Of a DNA stretch of 64,000 bases, positions 48,715 to 59,340 are shown piece after piece. This DNA is from Symbiodinium natans. Taxonomy: Eukaryota; Sar; Dinophyceae; Suessiales; Symbiodiniaceae. Below the pieces are notes generated by a model, which was not told where the DNA came from, did no database searches, and worked only from the letters and a program-made list of their open reading frames with translations. How positions within the stretch are numbered: the first letter of the stretch is position 1; each line of letters starts with the position of its first letter. The DNA lies in assembly GCA_905221605.1 (NCBI GenBank), contig CAJNDS010002232.1, forward strand, positions 126,246 to 190,245, given 5' to 3'. The position numbers were made by a program, and so were the translations under genes.

Positions 48715-50976
48715 GCTGGGCCTTGATGGGCTTAGGATTCACGGGTTTTGGGCGTACCCAAGACAAAAGGCTCCCACATTACTTGGCTGCACTTAGTAAG
48801 GTAGCTATACATGAACATTTTAAGCTGCCTGATTAAGAAACCCAACGAACCCACAAAGGATAAGGATCTAAAGTTACAGTAAAGCACCACAATGATAATA
48901 AGAGGAACCCCGAAAGGGACCATAATTTTAGAGAAGCTTAGCGTGCATGCGTGTCGGGAACGCTGTGGAGCACATGCGTCGCCGCTCGCAGCCAAGATTT
49001 CTGCAAGCTACGTACACCCTAAACCCTAAACCCTAAACCCTAAACCCTAAACCCTAAACCCTAAACCCTAAACCCTAAACCCTAAACCCTAAACCCTAAA
49101 CCCTACAAGATGTGATGCACCTGAGGGCGCTCTCGCAAGTGTCTTCGCCCACATCTGCCGCATCTAAGGATAGTTACATGGCCCCTTAGTGTGGTCAGGG
49201 TTTAGGGTTTAGGGTTTAGGGTTTAGGGTTTAGGGTTTAGGGTTTAGGGTTTAGGGTTTAGGGTTTAGGGTTTAGGGTTTAGGGTTTAGGGTTTATTTAG
49301 GTGGCCCTTAAATGGGGCATACTTCAGAGCCTAGTAAAGAAGGCAAGGGACCATATTCAGGGAGTTTGAGTTTGGGGTCTTAGGGTCGTTTCATGGTCCG
49401 GTCGTCTGGGCCCTTAAAAGGGGACCTGATATGCACCCCTTACATACCCTATAAAACCCAAGCGCCCATACTTCAGAACCCTTTAAAGGAGGTTAGGGAC
49501 CCTAAACCCTAAACCCTAAACCCTAACTCCTAAACCCTAAACCCTAAACCCTAAACCCTCATCTCGGGGAATAAAGGGGGGTTCCATTCCTGTTTTTGTA
49601 GTTGGCAGCTGCATGGGCTTTCGTGAACTACGAATAGGAAGAGGCACCCAGATTTCGGTTTAGGGTTTAGGGTTTAGGGTTTAGGGTTTAGGGTTTAGGG
49701 TTTAGGGTTTAGGGTTTAGGGTTTAGGGTTTAGGGCTTAGGGTTTAGGGCTAGTTGCCTATGTTGGGGTTTCCGGCTTTAAACAAGGGTGCCGTCACAAA
49801 GCAATGCAATGACAACCTCTGTCCGTTGAGATCGTATAGAGATGAAGCTGCCATGCGTTTCCGAGGACTTGAACTCTGAAACAGACAAAAGTCACGGCCG
49901 CCAACTGGTGATCAGCGATGTGTTCCAACCCGCCCCTTTCAGATACATCCGACGTGGGCACTCCTAACCCAAACTGTGCTGCTAATGGTACCCTAAACCC
50001 GAAACCCTATCTCCAAACCCAAGTAGACAACATTCACGTTTAGGGTCTCTACGGGGGATCAGGGCCTCTATAGGGGCTGTAAAACCTTGAAGCAGGATCC
50101 TGATCGATGCCTCGCAGACCCCAGCGCAAGACCCTAAACCCTGTGGGGAGTGTCAGTGTTAAGGATGGGGTTTTCAAGCAAAGCTTCTAAAGGCCGGTGG
50201 CCTCTTTATCTGTTACCCTTATACCTTAGTTTAGTCCCTAGATACCCGAATAAGAACCCCCTACAACACCCTACTTAAAGAGACCACCAAGCAATGTAAA
50301 GTAAAGCCCGTTCGGATCTGAAACGGCCGCGTTGGCTATGCGAGGAGCCTCAGCATCTTTAGTGACTGCACCTGCGGTCTAGTGCTTGGAGTAGCAAGTG
50401 CTTGGGGTGCTTCAAGATCTGTTGAAGATTTAGGGTCTAGAGTGGGTCTAGCGTTGGGAGGCTTAAGATCATATAACCTAGGGGACGACATGGACCCCTC
50501 AAGGGCTTACGGTTCATGTACCTTGATAGGAATTATAGTAGTCTAGGGCATGTGACACCAATTTTTGGGTTCATTTGGTCCCCAAGGAATTGAAATGTTC
50601 TGGAATGCACGGGCGCAGATCCGGCTAGAAACTTCAGCGTAAAATATGGAGTTTGCGAAGCGGTCTTTCTGATTGAAGATTGTCCATATTCGGTGCAGAC
50701 CAGTCCGTGGGGAATGACTCGGTCATAAACCCTAAGCAACAACCGAAGTCGCAACCACTTCAGTGGGAATGTTGCGCCGAGACCCATTCTACAACTTCTG
50801 CAAAGTTCGAAGCAGAGTTTGAGCGTAAGTGCGTGCTCGGGGCCTATACACTTTCAATTTAATTTGGCCCTTCGAAGTTCTCAAGTGCAGGCTCCTGGCC
50901 GGTCGCTGACCGCCATTAGAAAACGGGCTGGGTTGCTCTTACTATATGGCATGGTACATAGCACATTGTTGTGTAC
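48715..50976. other. Array mosaic with duplicated and palindromic pieces
   Basis: 48779-48893 is a copy of 30918-31012 with an extra insert. Arrays lie at 49016-49105 (C strand up), 49198-49294 and 49657-49750 (G strand up), and 49501-49558 (C strand up). 49320-49500 belongs to the GGGACC palindromic family. A MITE B lies at 50481-50583. The 50590-50900 stretch is unique and unassigned. Confidence 0.5.
50481..50583 (+). mobile_element. MITE family B copy, 103 bp
   Basis: Termini GGGGACGACATGGACCC and GGGTTCATTTGGTCCCC. The interior TACCTTGATAGGAATTATAG is shared with the 55637 copy. It is uninterrupted and so serves as an empty-site reference. Confidence 0.7.
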
Positions 50977-51154
50977 CCCCTAAACCCTAAACCCTAAACC
51001 CTAAACCCTAAACCCTAAACCCTAAACCCTAAACCCTAAAGCCTAAAGCCTAAACCCTAAACCCTAAACCCTAAACCCTAAACCCTAAACCCTAAACCCT
51101 AAACCCTAAACCCTAAACCCTAAACCCTAAACCCTAAACCCTAAACCCTAAACC
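50977..51154 (-). repeat. CCCTAAA array, long
   Basis: About 25 units, perfect except for two AAAGCCT variants at 51039-51051. One of the longest interstitial arrays in the window. Confidence 0.88.
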
Positions 51155-51400
51155 AACCCAGAAAGAACAACCCAGAAATCAGAATGGCCACTGGCCGTTG
51201 TCGCGCAAACTTTCTGGACAGAAGGGATGCAGGGATGAGCCGCAGCCGCATGGTCGTTTGAGGGGCTTTTGGGGCCTAGGGTTTAGGGTTTAGGGTTTAG
51301 GCTTTAGGGTTTAGGGGGGTCAGGATGTCGGGTTTAGGAAAAGGCGGAGAGTTGCTGTTGCTTATTTCTGGGGGTGGGGGGGGGCGAGGGGGCGGGGGGG
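51155..51400. other. Sequence flanking the scaffold gap
   Basis: A unique island (51155-51270), a short degenerate G-strand array (51275-51320), then GC-rich sequence ending in G runs that abut the gap. Confidence 0.6.
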
Positions 51401-51500
51401 NNNNNNNNNNNNNNNNNNNNNNNNNNNNNNNNNNNNNNNNNNNNNNNNNNNNNNNNNNNNNNNNNNNNNNNNNNNNNNNNNNNNNNNNNNNNNNNNNNNN
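51401..51500. other. Assembly gap (100 N)
   Basis: Exactly 100 N, the conventional placeholder for a gap of unknown size. It separates a G-rich tract from a TG microsatellite, both hard to assemble. Any reading frame across it is meaningless. Confidence 0.98.
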
Positions 51501-51740
51501 GTGATGTGTGTGATGTGTGTGATATGTGTGATGTGTGTGATGTGTGTGATGTGTGTGATGTGTCTGATGCGTGTGATGTGTGATGTGTGTGATGTGTGTG
51601 ATGTGTGTGGTGTGTGTGTGTGTGTGTGCGTGTGTGCGTGTGCGTGTGCGTGTGATGTGTGCGTGTGATGTGTGTGTGTGTGTGTGTGATGTGTGTGCGT
51701 GTGTGTGTGCGTGTGTGTGATGTATGTGTGTGTGTGTGTG

Positions 51741-51815
<75 letters not shown>

Positions 51816-51851
51816 GTGTGTGTGTGTGTGTGTATGTGTGTGTGTGTGTGT

Positions 51852-51926
<75 letters not shown>

Positions 51927-51995
51927 GTTGTGTGTCTGTGTCTGTGTCTGTGTCTGTGTCTGTGTCTGTGCCTGTGTCTGTGTCTGTGTCTGTGG
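51501..51995 (+). repeat. Compound TG / TGTC / TGCG / TGTCTG microsatellite
   Basis: TGTGATG repeats at 51501-51670, TG tracts, about 18 units of TGTC at 51741-51813, TGCG at 51867-51898 and the hexamer TGTGTC at 51932-51991. The long His/Thr-rich and Cys/Val-rich frames are artefacts. Confidence 0.95.
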
Positions 51996-52630
51996 GTCGA
52001 GATTTGCGAGGTTTTGGTGCACGCGAATTAGAAAACCACGCGATTTGCGAGGTTTTGGAGATTCCCACGAGATTTGCGAGGTTTCGAAGCGTGCGGAATT
52101 TGACTCCCACGAGACTTGCGAGGTTTCGAAGCATAGACTCCCACGAGATTTGCGAGGTTTTGGAGCGTGCGGAATTAGACTCCCACGATATTGGCGAGGT
52201 TTCCGGGGCCGGGAAGCCCACAAGCACGGTATTTGCGAGGGTCTTGGCTTGGGGGGACTTGCGCGCGCCGACAACACCGGGGTCCAATAGAGAAGCCCCC
52301 GAGGCTTAGGGGGACTCTGCGCCGACAACACTGGGGTCCTATAGAGAAGTCCCCAGCCGTGGTATTTGCGAGGTTTCCAGGGTCGGGAAGCCCCGCCAAG
52401 CACAGTATTTGCGAGGGTTTTGGCTTGGGAGGCCGACAACACCGGGCTGATATAGAGAAGCCCCCAAGAGCGGTATTTGCGAGGTTTCCAGGGTCGTGAA
52501 GCCTCCCCAAGCACGGTACTTGCGAGGGTTTTGGCTTGGGGGGACTTTGCGCGCGCCGACAACACCGGGGTCCCATAGAGAACTGGAAGACGATATTGGC
52601 GAGGTTTCGGGGTCGTGAAACCCACAAGCA
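51996..52630 (+). repeat. Complex minisatellite with core ATTTGCGAGGTTT
   Basis: First, about six units of 35-50 bp, each starting with a variant of GATTTGCGAGGTTTTGGAG and ending ACTCCCACGA (52003-52200). Then about four longer units of 85-130 bp containing TTTGCGAGGGTTTTGGCTTGG, GCCGACAACACCGGG and ATAGAGAAG. Both types share the GCGAGGTTT core, so the long unit probably captured the short one. No gene. Confidence 0.8.
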
Positions 52631-53290
52631 GGGTAGGTTTGGGGTTTAGGGTTTAGGCACGCGAGGCGCGGGCGTAGGTTTTTCAGGTGCGGTTCAGCCG
52701 CGGCGCGGGCGGTGGGCGGCGGGGCGGCGGGCGGCGGGGCGGCGGGCGGGGCGGGCGCGAGTGGCTTTGTGGGCTGGCGGGGGGGGGCGTGCCAAAGAAA
52801 AACAAGAACTCCACAGTGATGTGGGGAATAAAACCAAAAACAACCCTCAAACCCTCACACGCCCGAAAACCCTAAACCCCGAAAGCCCTAAGCCCTAAAA
52901 ACCCTAAAGCCCTAAAACCCTAAACCCTAAAACCCCAAAAACCTAAAACCCCCAAAGCCTAAAAACCCTAAGAGACAAACCTGAACCCTACACCTAAACC
53001 CTAAACCCTAAACCCTCAACCCTAAACCCTAAACCCTAAACCCTAAACCCTAAACCCTAAACCCTAAACCCCCAAACCCTAAACCCTACACCCTCAACAC
53101 TACACCCGGCCTGTTGGATCTCGAACCTTGACGCACATTGGGGCACCTCCGACGCGTGCGAAGAAGTTTGGGTTGAAAAAGGAGTAGGGTTCAGGAGTTC
53201 GCGTTTAAGGTTTAGGGGCTTGGGGCTTCTGGTGGTTTAGGGTTTAAGGTTTAGGGTTTAGGGTTTAGGGTTTAGGGTTTAGGGTTTAGG

Positions 53291-53560
53291 GCTCAGCATC
53301 CCAAAGTTCCAGCATTCGCTGGGTTAGAGCGCCGGAAAAGTACCCACCCACCCAGAGAATCCCATACCATCAAGATAACAAAAAGTTTCACACGCGACCC
53401 AACTCTAGAACTTAGAAAGCCAGGAACCCCAAACTTTAGGCCCTGAACCTTAAGTTCCTTGACCAAACTCTTGGGAAGGGGCCTTGCCACGAATTTTATG
53501 ACCTTGCCCACGAAGTCACTAGCATGTATGTTCTAAATGAAAGAGTGGTTTAGGGCTTGG
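53291..53560. repeat. Duplicated module, short copy (sister at 6253-7045)
   Basis: Starts CAGCATCCC just after a G-strand array, includes AAGTACCCACCCACCC and AGAATCCCATA, ends with a GACCTTGCCCACGAAG block and ATGAAAGAGTGGTTTAGGG. It lacks the two internal tandem repeats of the other copy. Confidence 0.6.
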
Positions 53561-54719
53561 GGTTTAGGGTTTAGAGTTTAGGGTTTAGGTTTCAGGGTTC
53601 AGAGTTTAGGGTTTGGGGGTGTCGGAGGGTATTCAAGTTTGGGAAGGTTCCATGGGGGGGGTTGAAGGGCACAAGGGCCCTGAGTCAAAGTTCTTGCGAC
53701 TGTTCAAGGAATCTTTAACCTTAGGGTAGCTACATCCTTGATATGGGCCCTTAAAAGGGCCCCCCCCCCCCCTTATACAATTGTTAGATACCCTATACAA
53801 CCCAAGGGACCCAGTCTTCGGAACCCGGTAAAAGAAGGTACGGGATCATGCTCAGGGCCCATGAAACTACCTTTAGGTTTAAGGCACATGGGGGTAGTTT
53901 CTCTAGACTAGCCAGGGTCCCTTTTAGAGGGTTCCTGTATTATATAGGGTTTTTTGACGTTAAACAACCCTAATTAAATGCGACTAACTAGGGTCCCTTT
54001 TAGGGGGTTAATGTATATAGTATGGCACGCGATGCAAAACAGACCCCCGTGAAGGTGCAGGGTTAATCTGCATCCCCATCCTCTAAACCGTAAAAAACCC
54101 TTAGTCTTAAACACAGGTTAAGCCTTTTCGAAAACCCTCCAAGCCCATAAAGAAAGCCCAAACTCTCCACTCTCCACTGGGGCTGTGTGGCTTATAGGGT
54201 TTAGAGTTTAGGGTTTAGGGTTTAGGGTTTTGGGGGGTGAAAAGCCCCTAAACCCTAAACCCTAAACCCTAAACCCTAAACCCTAAACCCTAAACCCTAA
54301 ACCCTAAACCCTAAACCCTAAACCCTAAACAACCAGCCCAGCGCCTGTGGGATAAAGATCATCCCATCAGCGGAGGATGGGGCCGTGCCGTCAAAACTCT
54401 GGAAGCCTGGCCTAGGCATTGGAGGTTCAGAGCGATGTCCACAGAAACCCTAGACCTTAGACCCTAGACCCTAGACCCTAAACCCTAAACCCTAAACTCT
54501 AAACCCTCAACCCTAGCCCTAAACCCTAAACCCTAAACCCTAGACCCTAAACCCTAAACCCTTAAACCTATGGTGGGCCAGCCATCTGCAACTGTGCTTC
54601 ACGTTGCAGTACAGCACAGCTCAAACAAAGGCTTCAGAGCTACTACCAGAGCCAAGAAGCCTCACACTAAAACCGGGTTAGGGCTTAGGGCTTCGGGCTT
54701 AGGGCATAGGGTTTAGGTC

Positions 54720-54812
54720 TACCTGGAGGTTCACTGGTACATATAAGTAGGGTTGTAAGTAGGACAACACTTATAATCCTCCCGAGTTGTGAGTCCCAAT
54801 GAACCTCCAAGA
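54720..54812. mobile_element. MITE family A copy
   Basis: 93 bp. The left end TACCTGGAGGTTCACTGG and right end CCAATGAACCTCCAAG match the family termini with a few changes. The interior has TATAAGTAGGGTTGTAAGTAGG. Confidence 0.62.
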
Positions 54813-54936
54813 CCCAGGAAGAGGGGTTCCGCCACGGGATTCATGACAGAAAATTACCGTGAGGGTTTAAGGTTAATGGTTGACCCCTAAACACTAAACC
54901 TTAAACCCTAAACCCCCTAAACCCTAAACCCTAAAC

Positions 54937-54982
54937 CGGTGATAGCTGCGATGCTGCCGAGAAACTCAGTCCAGGCCCGTGC
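54937..54982 (-). CDS. Candidate exon ending at a telomere-like donor
   Basis: Forty-six minus-strand nucleotides after CCGTCAG|GCA, open as ARAWTEFLGSIAAIT, then G|GTTTAGGG. The only nearby donor is the first GT of the adjoining TTTAGGG array, so if this is an exon the intron begins with the array. No product is recognised. Confidence 0.28.
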
Positions 54983-55102
54983 CTGACGGTTTCTGGGGCT
55001 TAGGAGGCGTTGGGCTTTAGAGTTTTAACGTTTCGGGTTTAGAGTTTTAGGGTTTAGGGTTTAGGGTTTAGGGTTTAGGGTTTCGGGAAGCTGGAAATGA
55101 AG

Positions 55103-55181
55103 GCGAGCTCCGGAGCTCGGGAGCCACAAAGATGTGGCGAGGGCTCCTCCCTAATCCGTGCCCGTCGCTTTGCTTCACTGG
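55103..55181 (+). CDS. Candidate exon ending at a telomere-like donor
   Basis: Seventy-nine plus-strand nucleotides after ATGAAG|GCG, open for 26 codons (containing ASSGAREPQRCGEGSS), then G|GTTTAGGG, the first unit of a TTTAGGG array. Same boundary logic as 54937-54982 but on the other strand. Confidence 0.25.
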
Positions 55182-55636
55182 GTTTAGGGTTTAGGGTTTA
55201 GGGTTTTTAGGGTTTAGGGTTTAGGGTTTTTAGGGTTTAGGGTTTAGGGTTTAGGGCGTGGGGTGTGATGGTTGTGGCGGGCGCTACCTATACTCCCCTT
55301 AGAACCTTAATAAAAGTAATGCTGTCGTTCCTTTGGGATGTATATAAATACAAATAACTTAGTTGCTGAGTTCATAGGCCCCCCCAAAGTGTACACTTTC
55401 AGTTCTATAGGGGACTATAGTATCCCAAAAAGTGTAAAGTGTACTCAGCTACTAAGATAAACAATTCCTAAGGGTGGTCTGGCTACCTCCTGGAGAGCGG
55501 TAGTAGAGCGTACTGAGGCCCTAGGCATAGACCAGCTAGCCCGCAGATGGGCTTAGCACAAGCGAGTGGTCCCCTGACTAGCACTGCGCCTTGGATGCGG
55601 TTTAGGGTTTGGGGTTTGTAGGGTTTAGGGTTCCTG

Positions 55637-55739
55637 GGGGACGAAATGAACCCTAAAAGGATTTATGGTTCATATACCTTAATAGGAATTATAGTAGTAT
55701 AGGGTATAGGACCCCAATTTTCGGGTTCATTTGGTCCCC
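55637..55739 (+). mobile_element. MITE family B copy, 103 bp
   Basis: Termini GGGGACGAAATGAACCC and GGGTTCATTTGGTCCCC, forming a 17-bp inverted repeat with one mismatch. The interior is CCTTAATAGGAATTATAGTA then GTATAGGGTATAGGACCCC. It is uninterrupted and aligns over its full length with the array-bearing copy at 33528. Confidence 0.75.
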
Positions 55740-55744
55740 AAGGT

Positions 55745-55890
55745 TTAGGGACCTGTTCCAGATATTCCGGCATATCGCGCAGTTCTGGTGCGCATGCTGA
55801 GTCGGCTTGCATGGTGGACCCTTGGCGCAAGGATGACACGCACGACCCAAGCCGTGCCATTGCACCTTCCACGCTGGCATCATGGCTCAA
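55745..55890 (-). CDS. Possible Cys-rich exon beside MITE B
   Basis: Two minus-strand frames are open here. One gives a Cys-spaced peptide containing HGLGRACHPCAKGPPCKP followed by NCAICRN, whose CxPC...CxxC spacing recalls a Cys-rich motif common in dinoflagellate proteins. The other gives an unremarkable Ser/Ala-rich peptide. The end of the element 55637-55739 directly adjoins. Both a real exon and chance are possible. Confidence 0.25.
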
Positions 55891-57647
55891 GAAGAGCAGA
55901 GGGTGTGGTAGAACCCTGAACCCTAAACCCGAAACCCTAAACCCTTAACTTAAATTTCGATGCGTGGGGGTTGTGGATTCTCATGCGCTCTTAGTGCAAT
56001 CATCTGGTCAGGCCTCTACATTGCGATCCTTTCTTTGGGTACCCGAAGAACGAGCGGCGCCGGCTTATCGTAAGGAGCCCAAAAGACATCTAGATTAGAT
56101 GATGTTCCGACGCAGATTCCAGAAGTGCCCGACTTCGCCTAACCCCTGCCACCTCTCCGACCCACCAATGGGGTTTAGGGTTTAGGGTTTAGGGTTTAGG
56201 GTTTAGGGTTTAGGGTTTAGGGTTTAGGGTTTAGGGTTTAGGGTTTAGGGAACCCCACCTCTGCCCTTGACACCCCTGCTCTGTTTTTCGGGCGAGGAGG
56301 GGAGGAGGAGGTGCCTGCTATCAGGACCCAGACAAAACTTGAAAGAAGAAGGACAAAAAGGTTTTGGGATTTGGGTTTAGGGCTTAGGGTTCAGGGTTTA
56401 GGGGCTTGTCTACGGGAACCCAACTCAATCGGAATAAGGGCACGCTCGGACATGGGATTTCGAGGCTTGCGGGGGTTCCGGGTTGAGGCATCACATTCGG
56501 GTCTAGGGTTCAGGGTTGGAGGTTTGGGGTTTAGGGTTTAGGGTTTAGGGTTTAGGGAACGGCAGAATGACCGGCCTGGCCTCTCCATAGGAGGAGAAGT
56601 ACGGAGGGGAAGGAGGCGGATAAAAGTGGCCAGGCATGCCTCACAAAACAAGAATCAAATTAAATCTTTGGGTTTAGGGTTTAGGGTTTAGGGTTTAGGT
56701 TTAGGGTTTAGGGTTTAGGGTTGAGGGTTTAGGGTTGAGGGTTGAGGGTTTAGGGTTTAGGGTTTAGGGTTAGTTCCTTCGCTCGCTAATTGTGCGCAAC
56801 ACCTGCAATGCATGCTCACTGCGTACGAGTAAAGAACATACTTACAGACCTTACTGATGGTACTCGCATTCTAAGACGAAACCCAGTCTGACACGGTAAC
56901 CTGGGCACATCCCAAGGGATTCGGGCCTAAGGACATGCAGGGGCTGTAGCGGTGTAATGTCGTATGAGTGCAAGCCCCAAAAAGATGTATGGCTTAGGGC
57001 TTAGGAGCTGGGGCTTAGAGCTTGAGGTTTGGGGGGATTTGGGGTTTGGGGTGTAGTGTCTGAGGCTTTAGGGCTCAGGATGTACAAGGATTGTGTAGGG
57101 TTTCGCGCTTGCGGTTTGGGATTTAGGATTTAGGGGTTTGGGGCCAAAGGCTTCGGGCTTAGGCTCTGTGGACCCGCCTTTGCCACTGGCCTGTGTGTCG
57201 AAGTAAGAGTAAGAAGCTGCCGCCGACCCTCTGCCCATGCCTCCTTAGGGGGCGGCTGTCATGCAATGCGGTACAATATATGATAACAAGTTTCAAACAA
57301 TATACATTAGCCAAACGTATTCTATTAAGTATAATATAGTTTTGGTCCCAGACATAATGACTACCTGAAGTTCTGAAGAACGCGAAATCTTGCTTCTGTT
57401 GTTGGTTACGCATGAGGGCTTTATATGTTGCAGCCTGCAGCTAACAGGAGTTCTCAACGCTATTCCGATCATAACCCTAAACCCTAAACCAAAAAACCCT
57501 AAACCCTAAACCCGAAACCCTAAACCCTAAACCCTAAACCCTACCCTGACGCCTGTAACCCGTACGCCCATGAGCCTGGAAGAAAGAGTAGCAGAACGAG
57601 GGATCATGCTTGAAGCTTGGGGATCTACAGGGTCTCAATATCGCGCA

Positions 57648-57736
57648 GGGTTTAGGGTTTAGGGTTTAGGGTTTAGGGTTTAGGGTTTAGGGTTTAGGGT
57701 TTAGGGTTTAGGGTTTAGGGTTTAGGGTTTAGGGTT
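57648..57736 (+). repeat. TTTAGGG array, perfect
   Basis: About 12 perfect TTTAGGG units. Confidence 0.87.
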
Positions 57737-58044
57737 TCAGAGTTTTTGAATCACGGGCCCAGCCAGGTCTGTGATGTGAGGCTTGGCAGCTTTGGGGGAA
57801 TCCTGGCTCTTACCATGTATGTTTGCTCAACCTAGGCCCTATGAGCCCGAAACCCAAGGCTCCCAAACCCAAGATCGAGAGTTTAGAGTTGAGGGTTTGA
57901 GGGTTGAGGGTTTAGGGCTTCCCCAGGGTCCACGTTACATGCCACAAGGCAAAGCACCCCCCAACCATCATCAGCCCTGCGAAAAACCGAGGAGGCTTGG
58001 GGTTCGGGGTTCAGGGTTTGCGGTTGCGGGTTTGGGTTTTGGGT

Positions 58045-58078
<34 letters not shown>

Positions 58079-59340
58079 GGGGTTTAAGCTCTTGAGGTAG
58101 CTGGTTTGCCGTTTAACGTTTTGGCTCACCCTTCCCACCACAGAATCCCAAACTTAAGCCCCCTAAAGTCTGAACCGCCTAAACTTTTACTTGCAGGTTC
58201 ATGTCTAAACCCCCTAGGCACTTATTTTGGGGTCTTCTTGCCCAACTTAGGACTACCCATGCAGCCTTCGCCGCAAACTCGGATCCAACCCGAAGCCCTA
58301 AACACTTTGGAAACATTTTGGCGGGGCCAAGTGTCTCTCGGACCGATACCTCACCACGGCAGGAGTTTGGGGTTTTAGGTTTTCAGGGTTCAGGGTTCAG
58401 GGTTCAGGGTTTAGGGTTTAGGGTTTAGGGTTTAGGGTTTAGGGTTTAGGGTTTAGGGTTTAGGGTTTAGGGTTTAGGGTTTAGGGTTTGGGGTTTAGGG
58501 ATCTCTGGGATTGTGAACCTCGGGTTTCGGGGGCGTGAGGGTTGAGGGGTGCACGAGCCCAAAGCCCCTGAAGCCTAAACCCAAACCCCAAACCCCAAAC
58601 AGCTCAATAAACCCAAAACCCTAAACCCTAAACCCTGAACCCTAAACCCTAAAACCCTAAACCCCAAATCCCTACTGTAAAGCCTAAACCTCTAAACGGT
58701 GCTGCACGAACATAACCATCACCTATACGCCACAGCAGTACCCTAAACCCCAAACCCTACACCCTAAACTCGAGGCCTAGGCCGCTCCCCCCAGCCCCTC
58801 GACCTTGATGGCGCATCGTTCGCCTGCGACCCTCTGGGACTTCTCGGGACCCCCCTGAAACCCCCCTGGCACTCACTTAAAACCGCGAAGTAGGCAATTG
58901 ACTTGAGTTTAGGCCTAAACCCTTACAAGGAACACTGTAAAGGCCTGAATAATCAGAACAAGGTTTTGGGGGTTCTTACAGTATAATCGTAAAGGGACCC
59001 TAAGGGAATACTATTCGTAACTATTCCGACCCCTATACTAAGGCTAGCTCTGCCGCCTTGGACGGCGTGGGGTGGCAGAAATTAGATGGCCCTCCGCAAT
59101 CGGGCCAATCCTCTGCGCACCTAACGAAGCTTCGAGCCTCTTCTGCATCCTAACCTTCACAGCACCTGCGCCATGTCACAGCAAACCCTGAAGCCTAAAC
59201 CCTGAGCCCTAAACCCTAAACCCTAAACCCTAAACCCTAAACCTAAAACCTAACTCGAAACTAAACCCTAAGCCCGAGGACTTAGGCGAGTTGCCTGGCG
59301 GGGAGAGCCCGTTACAAAATCCCAAAATCAGAGGGGGCGC
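57737..59340. other. Array mosaic with poly-G run and duplicated module
   Basis: Poly-G run of about 30 at 58046-58076, G-strand array at 58385-58500, C-strand array at 58600-58670. 58900-59240 is the sister of 16985-17215. No coding sequence is supported. Confidence 0.55.
58900..59240. repeat. Duplicated module, long copy (sister at 16985-17215)
   Basis: Shares ordered blocks with 16985-17215 but has an extra ~130 bp between AGGCCTAAACCCT and GCCGCCTTGGACGGCG. The extra piece starts ACAAGGAACACTG, contains CCCTAAGGGAATACTATT, ends CTAAGGCTAGCTCT, and may be a separate insertion. Confidence 0.75.

Larger units (their letters stand above)
52631..54936. other. Array mosaic with duplicated module and element remnants
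   Basis: GGGGCGGCGGGC tract at 52700-52755. C-strand arrays at 52860-53106, 54246-54329 and 54450-54570 (with CCCTAGA variants), and G-strand arrays at 53233-53293, 53545-53615 and 54195-54235. 53291-53560 is the sister of the 6253-7045 module. 53720-53990 contains pieces of the GGGACC palindromic family and a C run. MITE A lies at 54720-54812. No intact gene. Confidence 0.5.
55183..57647. other. Array mosaic around the MITE B copy
   Basis: G-strand arrays lie at 55183-55258, 56171-56250, 56530-56560 and 56670-56770. 55310-55460 holds an inverted pair (ACTTAGTTGCTGAGTT ... ACTCAGCTACTAAG) around CCCCCCC. 57170-57420 is an AT-rich unique island with a short minus-strand frame of unknown nature. 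A C-strand array lies at 57472-57545. Confidence 0.5.

Noticed and set aside
51297-52625. A 442-codon minus-strand ORF rich in His and Thr
   Set aside because: It crosses 100 N, then reads TG microsatellite and minisatellite. There is no domain, and the frame is open only because the repeats lack stops.
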